From the NCBI RefSeq assembly GCF_003932715.1, contig NZ_CP020700.1, positions 5,540,501-5,604,500 of the forward strand: a stretch of 64,000 nucleotides of DNA, read 5' to 3'. Below, in pieces: positions 35,475 to 41,374 of this stretch. Below the pieces are notes generated by a model. That model made no database searches. It saw nothing but the letters and a program-made list of their open reading frames with translations, and was not told the origin of the DNA. Every line of letters begins with the position of its first letter. Within the stretch, counting starts at the first letter, position 1. The position numbers and the translations under genes were made by a program. This DNA comes from Streptomyces tsukubensis (GTDB taxonomy: Bacteria > Actinomycetota > Actinomycetes > Streptomycetales > Streptomycetaceae).

Positions 35475-37706
35475 ATGGCCAGAGCACCAGCCCGCCCCGG
35501 GGGGCCCGCTCACCGCCCCCGTTCCGTACCCCCGTCCGAAGGCCCCGGCGCCGTCCCCGCGTCCCTGATCGCCGCCGCACGCCTGCCGCAGCCGACCACG
35601 ACCCGGCTCGTCCAACTGGTCGTCGTCGCGGCGGCGGGTGCCGCGTTCGCCGCCTGGTGGTGGCTGGTCAAGGAGCGCGACCACTGGCCCGGCGCCCAAC
35701 TCGACTGCGTCCCGGGCCCGGTGCCGCCCGGCCGGGACCCGATGGAAACGGTCACCGGCTTCACGCGCTGCGTCGACGGCGTACGGCTCGACCAGGCCCT
35801 GGTCGTCCTCTGCGGCCCCCTCGCCCTGCTGCTCTTCGCCCTGCTCGCCGGAGCCCTGGCCCGGGCCCGGGCACTGTCCCCGCGGCGCACCCGCCCGGCG
35901 GGCCCGGAGATGGCGGCCCGGCTGGCTGCCGTCGTCCCCGAAGGCGCCGCCCGGCAGCCCCTTCTGCTGATCCACCGCGGTCGGGGTCGCGGTGGCGGAC
36001 TGGGCCTCGGTGCCCGGGCCGACGGTACGGTCCGCCGCCCGCGCGTCGTCGCCGGTGCCGGGGCGCACCTCCAGCCGGAACGCGATATCGGCGCACTGCT
36101 CCGGCACGAGGCGGCCCACATCACGGCACGGGACGTCGGCCGGGTCCGGATGGCCATCGCCGCCTGGTGGATCCTGCTCGCCGGGGTCACCGTCCCGCTC
36201 GCCGCCGAACTCGCGCTCCGCCCCGGGGACATCGGCGGCGCGGTCTCCCTCCGGCTCGCCGTGGTCCTCGCCGTGTTCGGGCTGACGCTCTGCGGGGTGC
36301 TGCGGATCCGGGAACACGACGCGGACGTCCGGGCCTCCGCCGACCCGCGCGACGGCGGAGCCGTAGCGGCGTACATCGCCCGGGACCGGCCCCCGACCCT
36401 GCGCCGCCGGATCCCGCACCTCCTCGGCCTGGCCACCCACCCCACCCGCGCCGCCCGGCTCGCGGCCCTCGACCGGCCCGCGCGGCTGTGGGGGCTGTCC
36501 GTACCCGAGAGCCTGGCCACCGGCGTCGCGGCCGGACTGGTGTTCACGGACACGGCGCTGCTGATCACCGCGCTCACCCCGGACAGCATCGCCACCGGCT
36601 ACCGCATCACCGGCGCGCTGACCGGCTGGGCGGTGGCCGGGGTGGTGACGGTGGCGCTGTGGCGGGCCGCGGCCGTACGGCACCCGGACGCTTACGGACT
36701 CCGTCCCGCCCTCCGCGGCGCCGCACTGGGCACGGGAGTCCTCGCCGGATCGCAGCTGTCCGCGCGCGCCGCGGGGGACTGGACCGACGCCTTCGCCACG
36801 GCGGACGGACTCGCCGCCGACTTCTCCCTCGCCAACGCGACGGCGGGACGCGCCACGGCACTGTCCCTCGCCCTGATCGCGGGCGGTGCGCTCTTCACCA
36901 CCTGGGCGGCGGCACTCGCCCGCGCCGCCGGGGCGGCACCGCACGGCCCGCGGTCCGGCCCGGCGTGCGCGGCGGCGGTCGCCCTGTCGGGGGCGGTGCT
37001 CGCGGTGCCGCTGGGGACGTGGTTCCTGTTCGCCGCGCTCGCGGCGGTGGAGGCGGACTCCGTCCCGTACTGGGGAGCGGTGGACTCCAGGGCATGGGTG
37101 ATCGGCGGCACGCTGACGCTCTTGGGCGCGCTGGCGCCGTTCGCGCTGACGGCGCTGCGCCGGGTCCGACCGAGGCCGAGGCTCGTACCGGCGGTCGCGG
37201 TGGCGCTGTTCGTGCTGCCGACGGCGGCCGTGTGGATCCCGCTGGCAGGTTCGGAGGACACGAGCCCGCGGCGGGTGCTGTTCGGATCCACGGTGCCGAC
37301 GGCGCCGGAGGCGGTCCTGACCCCGCTCCCTCCCACTCCCTCGCCCGCCCCTCCTCCCTCTGCTCCTCCTTCCCCTCCTCCCTCTTCCCCTCCTCCCCCT
37401 TCACCACGGGACGAGGGGGTGACGCACTTGGACGATCTGCCGGTCCTGCCGCCGCCGGAAGCGGAGGGACGACAGCCGGTACGGGACCCCTTCATCGCCT
37501 GTCTGGCGCTCAACGTGGGCCGGTCGGCGCTCTGGGTGGACCCGGCGGGCCGTGAGGAGACGGCGGAGCTCCTCGCCGAGGTCGACGACACGGTGCTGCG
37601 GGCGGTCTCGGCCGTACTGCGGCGCGCCCACCCCGCGCCGGTGCACAGCGATGTGCAGCAGGCGGCGATCCTCCGCTGCGACCTGTTGCGCCGCTATGCG
37701 CGCTGA
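35475..37706 (+). CDS. Membrane M48-like zinc metallopeptidase
   Basis: 743 residues. Several membrane helices (for example about 43-60, 115-135, 230-250, 260-280) surround a cytosol- or membrane-facing domain with the zinc motif HEAAH in LLRHEAAHITARDVG (about 211-215). This order resembles M48/HtpX-like integral membrane proteases. More helices follow, then a Pro/Ser-rich tract (about 617-643), and a C-terminal soluble domain with Cys-rich ends (ACLALNVGRS, LRCDLLRRYAR). The substrate is unknown. The ATG at 35475 gives the first basic N-terminus. A 200-bp gap separates it from the upstream gene. Confidence 0.8.
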   Translation: MARAPARPGGPAHRPRSVPPSEGPGAVPASLIAAARLPQPTTTRLVQLVVVAAAGAAFAAWWWLVKERDHWPGAQLDCVPGPVPPGRDPMETVTGFTRCVDGVRLDQALVVLCGPLALLLFALLAGALARARALSPRRTRPAGPEMAARLAAVVPEGAARQPLLLIHRGRGRGGGLGLGARADGTVRRPRVVAGAGAHLQPERDIGALLRHEAAHITARDVGRVRMAIAAWWILLAGVTVPLAAELALRPGDIGGAVSLRLAVVLAVFGLTLCGVLRIREHDADVRASADPRDGGAVAAYIARDRPPTLRRRIPHLLGLATHPTRAARLAALDRPARLWGLSVPESLATGVAAGLVFTDTALLITALTPDSIATGYRITGALTGWAVAGVVTVALWRAAAVRHPDAYGLRPALRGAALGTGVLAGSQLSARAAGDWTDAFATADGLAADFSLANATAGRATALSLALIAGGALFTTWAAALARAAGAAPHGPRSGPACAAAVALSGAVLAVPLGTWFLFAALAAVEADSVPYWGAVDSRAWVIGGTLTLLGALAPFALTALRRVRPRPRLVPAVAVALFVLPTAAVWIPLAGSEDTSPRRVLFGSTVPTAPEAVLTPLPPTPSPAPPPSAPPSPPPSSPPPPSPRDEGVTHLDDLPVLPPPEAEGRQPVRDPFIACLALNVGRSALWVDPAGREETAELLAEVDDTVLRAVSAVLRRAHPAPVHSDVQQAAILRCDLLRRYAR
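37363..37402 (+). repeat. 40-nt pure pyrimidine tract inside the peptidase gene
   Basis: Positions 37363-37402 contain only C and T on the plus strand, within a longer 80-nt pyrimidine-rich run. It encodes the Pro/Ser linker of the M48-like peptidase. Confidence 0.85.
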
Positions 37707-37756
37707 GGGGCCGTGTCCCGTACACCCGACAACCGATCACCCGTCAGGAGACGATC

Positions 37757-38659
37757 ATGCAGCCGACCACACCGGTGACCGCGCGGGCCCGGCTCCGTAC
37801 CGCGGCCGTCCCCGCGCTGGTGACCCTGTTACTGGCCGCCGCGGCCGGCTGCGGGGGAGGAGGAGACAAGGACGACGGGGCGGACAGGGTAGGGGCGAGC
37901 GAATCCGCCCCCTTGGACCCGCCGCCGCAGCCGAGCAGCAGCGGATCGCCGTCCGCGACGGAATCCACAGTGCCGCCCCCGCCCCCACCCTCGACCGCAC
38001 CCCCGCCTCCGACACCGGGTCCTCAGACATCTTCACCGCCCTCACTGCCTTCACCGCCCTCACTGCCTTCACCGCCTTCATCTCCGTCACCGCCGTCACC
38101 ACCCTCACCGCCGTCGGCAGCCCGCCTGACCAGTGCCCTGCTCCCCACGAGCCGGCTGCCCGCCGGATACATCCGTACGACACTGCCCAGCTATCCGCCG
38201 AACCGCTCAGGCCGCCCCGACTGCGTCCAGCGCCTCAACGCGCTGGAGCTCAACCGCACGACCCACCCCGGGGCGGTCGAGTCCCGGGCGGCGTGGGCGC
38301 AGAGCCGGAGCGGCCCCTTCCTCCAGGAGGTCCTGCGGTGGTACCCGAAGGGCGCGGCCCGGGCCCAGGTCGACAACGCGGCCCGCGCGTTCGCCGGCTG
38401 CGGTACGTACACCCTGGCCTGGCCGGACGGCGATACGGCGCAGCAGACGGTGACGCCCCTCGGACCGGCCGGGATCGGGGAGAAGTCGTGGCACGCCCGA
38501 GTGACGGTGAAGTACGCGGCGGCGACGGTGGAGGAGACGCTGGTCCTGGTCGTGGTCAGGAACTGTCTGATCGTCCTCAGCCATCTGGGCAGCCCGACGG
38601 CGCCCGCCCGCGCCCAGACCCTCTCCCTGGCCGGGGCGGCGGCGGCCAGGGTTCCCTGA
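37757..38659 (+). CDS. Lipoprotein with Pro/Ser spacer and a TTA codon
   Basis: 300 residues. The lipobox is LAAAAGC (Cys about 33). A 90-residue Pro/Ser/Thr spacer (about 55-125), encoded in part by 18-bp direct repeats, would hold the folded domain off the membrane through the cell wall. The C-terminal domain (about 130-300) has CVQRLNALEL and CGTYTLAW, two cysteines that may pair, and resembles PknH-like sensor or other actinobacterial lipoprotein domains only loosely. Codon 25 is TTA (37829-37831), which predicts bldA dependence. It follows the peptidase gene by 50 bp and may be co-transcribed. Confidence 0.78.
   Translation: MQPTTPVTARARLRTAAVPALVTLLLAAAAGCGGGGDKDDGADRVGASESAPLDPPPQPSSSGSPSATESTVPPPPPPSTAPPPPTPGPQTSSPPSLPSPPSLPSPPSSPSPPSPPSPPSAARLTSALLPTSRLPAGYIRTTLPSYPPNRSGRPDCVQRLNALELNRTTHPGAVESRAAWAQSRSGPFLQEVLRWYPKGAARAQVDNAARAFAGCGTYTLAWPDGDTAQQTVTPLGPAGIGEKSWHARVTVKYAAATVEETLVLVVVRNCLIVLSHLGSPTAPARAQTLSLAGAAAARVP
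38032..38115 (+). repeat. 18-bp direct repeats encoding the Pro/Ser spacer
   Basis: The unit TTCACCGCCCTCACTGCC occurs twice in tandem from 38032 and decays into TCACCGCC/TCACCACC units up to about 38115. It lies in frame within the lipoprotein gene. Confidence 0.75.
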
Positions 38660-38663
38660 CCCT

Positions 38664-39335
38664 TCAGTCGAGCGGACCGGTACGCTCCCCGATCCGGTAG
38701 GCGGCGCTGAGCCGGACATGTTCGATCATGACGCGCTCGGCGGTGTCGCCGTCACCCGCTTCGACGGCGTCGAGGATCCGGGCGTGGGCGTCGACGATAT
38801 GCCGCTGCACATGGTTGTCGTCTAGCCAGAGGGAAGCGTCCTGCGGTACGGGGTAGCTGTTGCGGATGGCCCGCGCCTGCTCACCGAGGAAGGCCGGGCC
38901 GCCGATGTCCGCGATGGCGAGATGGAGATGGCGGCTCAGCTCGCCGAGGCGTTCGCGCCGCCCGGCGGCGATGTCGTCGACCATCGACCGGTGGACATCG
39001 CGCAGTCCGGCCAACTGCTCGGCGGTGATGCGCCCCGCCGCGAGCCGGGCGCCGAGCCCTTCGACGACGGCGCGGACGTCGTAGTACTCGACGAGGGCCT
39101 CGTCGCTGAGGTCGATGACCGTGGCGCCGTGATGGCTCTCGTAACTGATCAGCCGGTCCTTCTCCAGTCTGCGGAGGGCCTCGCGCACGGGGGTGATGGA
39201 GACCCCGAGCCGCTCGGCGACCGGGGCGGCCCGGAGCGGGGAACCGCCGGGGATCCGGGCATTGCGGATATCGTCGAGGAGCACGTTGTACACATAGTCG
39301 GCTTTGCTCTGAGGTGCCGTCCGCCGCTGTCGCAC
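38664..39335 (-). CDS. GntR family regulator (FadR/FCD type)
   Basis: 223 residues. The N-terminal winged helix has LRAAPVAERLGVSITPVREALRRLEKDRLI (split across residues about 32-61). The C-terminal FCD domain is all-helical, with HLHLAIADIG and HIVDAHARILDAVEAGD, whose histidines may bind a metal as in other FCD proteins. The GTG at 39335 was chosen because the frame upstream runs into low-complexity repeats. It is convergent with the lipoprotein gene, only 4 bp away, and divergent from the AraC gene. Confidence 0.88.
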   Translation of the reverse strand: MRQRRTAPQSKADYVYNVLLDDIRNARIPGGSPLRAAPVAERLGVSITPVREALRRLEKDRLISYESHHGATVIDLSDEALVEYYDVRAVVEGLGARLAAGRITAEQLAGLRDVHRSMVDDIAAGRRERLGELSRHLHLAIADIGGPAFLGEQARAIRNSYPVPQDASLWLDDNHVQRHIVDAHARILDAVEAGDGDTAERVMIEHVRLSAAYRIGERTGPLD

Positions 39336-39681
39336 GCCAACCGCCCTTCCGGCAGCCCGCCGTGTCCGAAACTGTGCGCAGTTGTCAGTGTCCGTGTGAG
39401 TCCGTGTGAGTCCGTATCGGTCCGTGTGTGTCCGTGTGTGTGCCGCCGCCCAGTATCCCGTACACCGGTAAAGCCTGTGGGTCTGCCGAGCGCCGCCTTC
39501 CGTAACACGTGCACTGCATAGGACTGTTGACCGAACGGGAGTAGTAGCGTGACGGGGCCGGGGACGGTGAAACGGGTGGGGGAGACCACCGGCCCCGTCC
39601 GCCGCCCGAGAACTCGACGACCGGCTCCGCCGGCCCGCGCACGCCGTTCCCCGGCGGTATCGCGGATTTGCGAGAGAGGCA
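39336..39681. other. Divergent regulator-regulator intergenic region
   Basis: 346 bp between the GntR and AraC genes with no coding signal. It contains five phased 10-bp repeats (39391-39440) and the palindrome CACGTG (39507-39512) before a TTGACC box at 39527. The latter might be a -35 element toward AraC, but no convincing -10 follows. Confidence 0.5.
39391..39440 (-). repeat. Five 10-bp direct repeats upstream of the GntR gene
   Basis: Units begin at 39391, 39401, 39411, 39421 and 39431, reading TCCGTGTGAG twice, TCCGTATCGG, and TCCGTGTGTG twice on the plus strand. The exact 10-bp spacing places them on one face of the helix, 56-105 bp ahead of the GntR start. Confidence 0.85.
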
Positions 39682-40692
39682 GTGCCTTTGATCCCACTGA
39701 TCTGCACGGACACGGTCCCGGAGCACGAGCGCGTCGACTGGTTCACCGATACGGTCGGCCGTCTGATCGCGCCGGTACGGCTGAGCTGCCCCGACCCCGG
39801 CATGTTCCGGGCCCGGGTGGGCACCCTCGACCTCGGCGCCACCGCGTTCTCCCTCTTCGACCACACCCCGCTGCGCTCCTTCAGGACCCCTTCCCTGATC
39901 CGTCTGCACGACCCGGAGCACTATCAACTCGCCCTGGTCACCTCCGGATCGGCGGTCCTGACGCAATGCCGGCGGACCGTATCCCTCACCGCCGGGGACT
40001 GGGTGCTCTTCGATACGTCGCACGAGTACGAGACGGAGACCACGGACCGCAACGGCTTACGCCATCTGCTGCTCCGGCTGCCGCGCCACTCGGTCCCGCT
40101 GCCCCCCGACCGTATCGACGCCCTCCTCGCCACCCGCCTCAGCTGCGGCGGAGGCATCGGGGAGGTCCTCCGCGGCCATCTGCTCTCCATCGCCCGCCAC
40201 GGCGGCCGCCTCCGGGCCGGCGACACGGAACGCCTGAACGCCGTCACCAGGGACCTGGCCGTCGCCTTCCTCGCCCACCACCTGGACCGGCAGCGCACCC
40301 TCCCCGACGAGGCCCACCGCACCTCGCTGCTGACCCGCATCGACTACTTCATCGACGTGAACCTCACCGACCCCGGCCTCACCCCGGCCGCGATCGCGGA
40401 CCACCACCGCGTCTCGGTCCGTACCCTCCACGCCCTCTTCGAAAGCCGCCGCACCACCGTCGCGGCCACCATCCGCCGCCGCCGACTGGAACGCTGCCGC
40501 CGCGACCTGAGCGACCCCGAACTGGCCTCCCGCCGCATAGCGGACATCGCGGCCCACTGGGGCTTCACGAACCCGTCGGTCTTCAGCCGCACCTTCCGCG
40601 CCACGTACGGCGCCACCCCCGGCACCTACCGCCGCAAGGAACTCCCCACCCAACGAGGGGAACGCCACCGCCGCCGACACGGCCACGGCTAG
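39682..40692 (+). CDS. AraC family regulator with a TTA codon
   Basis: 336 residues. The N-terminal part matches the AraC-binding-like domain of AraC/XylS regulators (VPEHERVDWFTDTVGRL, then LTAGDWVLFDTSHEYE). The C-terminal double helix-turn-helix has LTPAAIADHHRVSVRTLHALF and RIADIAAHWGFTNPSVFSRTF, ending in YGATPGTYRR. Codon 126 is TTA (40057-40059), so translation probably depends on the bldA tRNA. The GTG start at 39682 lies after GAGAGGCA. A very stable hairpin follows the stop. Confidence 0.9.
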   Translation: MPLIPLICTDTVPEHERVDWFTDTVGRLIAPVRLSCPDPGMFRARVGTLDLGATAFSLFDHTPLRSFRTPSLIRLHDPEHYQLALVTSGSAVLTQCRRTVSLTAGDWVLFDTSHEYETETTDRNGLRHLLLRLPRHSVPLPPDRIDALLATRLSCGGGIGEVLRGHLLSIARHGGRLRAGDTERLNAVTRDLAVAFLAHHLDRQRTLPDEAHRTSLLTRIDYFIDVNLTDPGLTPAAIADHHRVSVRTLHALFESRRTTVAATIRRRRLERCRRDLSDPELASRRIADIAAHWGFTNPSVFSRTFRATYGATPGTYRRKELPTQRGERHRRRHGHG

Positions 40693-40750
40693 GACACCGC
40701 AGCACTGAGCCCCGCAGGCTGCCGGCGCAGTGCAGTACCCGGGCAGCAGG

Positions 40751-40787
40751 CCGCGGCCGGAGCCCCGAATCGGGGCCCCGGCCGCGG
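40751..40787. terminator. Very stable bidirectional hairpin
   Basis: A 17-bp stem, CCGCGGCCGG-a-GCCCCG (40751-40767) with CGGGGC-c-CCGGCCGCGG (40771-40787), has one mismatch and an AAT loop. It lies between the converging AraC gene and the small minus-strand gene and probably ends both transcripts. Confidence 0.75.
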
Positions 40788-40873
40788 GACGGTGCACGCC
40801 TTCGACCGTGGCTGCGACCACGACGGCGCTTCTCGGAACCTACGGCCGGCCGAGATGCCGACCGGTCGGCCGA

Positions 40874-41092
40874 CTAATCCAGCTCGGCGAGCAGCTCCGC
40901 CTCGTAGATGCGTTGGGCTCGCGGCCGGACCGGCTTCCACACCGGCCCGAGCCGCCCATCGGCCGGCTGAGGTACCGGCTTGGGTACCGGACGCGGGTTC
41001 CGGCGGCGGCGCGGCGGCACCGTTGCCTCCGGGCGGCCCGCCGCCGGGCGCCGCAGGTTCTTCGGCGCCTTCTTGTGCTGGGTGAATGTCAT
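40874..41092 (-). CDS. Small Pro/Arg-rich protein of unknown function
   Basis: 72 residues: 14 Pro, 12 Arg and 5 Lys by my count, with no Cys. The middle contains RRRRNPRPVPKPVPQP, followed by VWKPVRPRAQRIY and an acidic end EAELLAELD. The ATG at 41092 follows the excellent ribosome site AGGAGAACTGC. The leader carries a hairpin (41140-41159), a palindrome lies further upstream, and a strong terminator lies downstream, so this is a complete transcription unit. The composition recalls proline-rich antimicrobial peptides, but that is only a resemblance. It is divergent from the SARP/AfsR gene. Confidence 0.65.
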   Translation of the reverse strand: MTFTQHKKAPKNLRRPAAGRPEATVPPRRRRNPRPVPKPVPQPADGRLGPVWKPVRPRAQRIYEAELLAELD

Positions 41093-41139
41093 GCAGTTCT
41101 CCTGTTGGGTCGTTCGAACAGGTCACCGGACACGGGTTT

Positions 41140-41159
41140 CCCTTCGGCGTCCCGAAGGG
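41140..41159 (-). promoter_or_regulatory. Hairpin in the leader of the small protein gene
   Basis: CCCTTCGG (41140-41147) pairs perfectly with CCGAAGGG (41152-41159) around a 4-nt loop. On the minus strand it is followed by AAA rather than a T-tract, so it is more likely a leader structure than a terminator. Confidence 0.5.
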
Positions 41160-41180
41160 CCGACCCGCGCGAAGGCGCTT

Positions 41181-41196
41181 ACAGGCCCGGGCCTGT
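41181..41196. promoter_or_regulatory. Perfect 16-bp palindrome between divergent genes
   Basis: ACAGGCCCGGGCCTGT is a perfect uninterrupted palindrome. It lies 89 bp before the small protein start and 179 bp before the SARP/AfsR start, a position suited to an operator acting on either gene. The binding protein is unknown. Confidence 0.5.
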
Positions 41197-41374
41197 CGGG
41201 CCTTCTGCCCGGTGCGTTGGGGGGAGTGACCGCAGATTGGCAGATCGTCTCTGAATTCGCCAAGTTCCGAGCGTTAGTTGACCGTTACTCGGCATCTCGG
41301 GTGGCATGGCAGACTCTTTGCCGCAGATAGGCACACGCGGTGGCACTCTGTGCCGGCATGGGGAGCTGAGGGCA

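Noticed and set aside
39391..39440. CRISPR array from the regular repeats
   Set aside because: Units are contiguous 10-mers with no spacers, and no Cas1/Cas2 is present.
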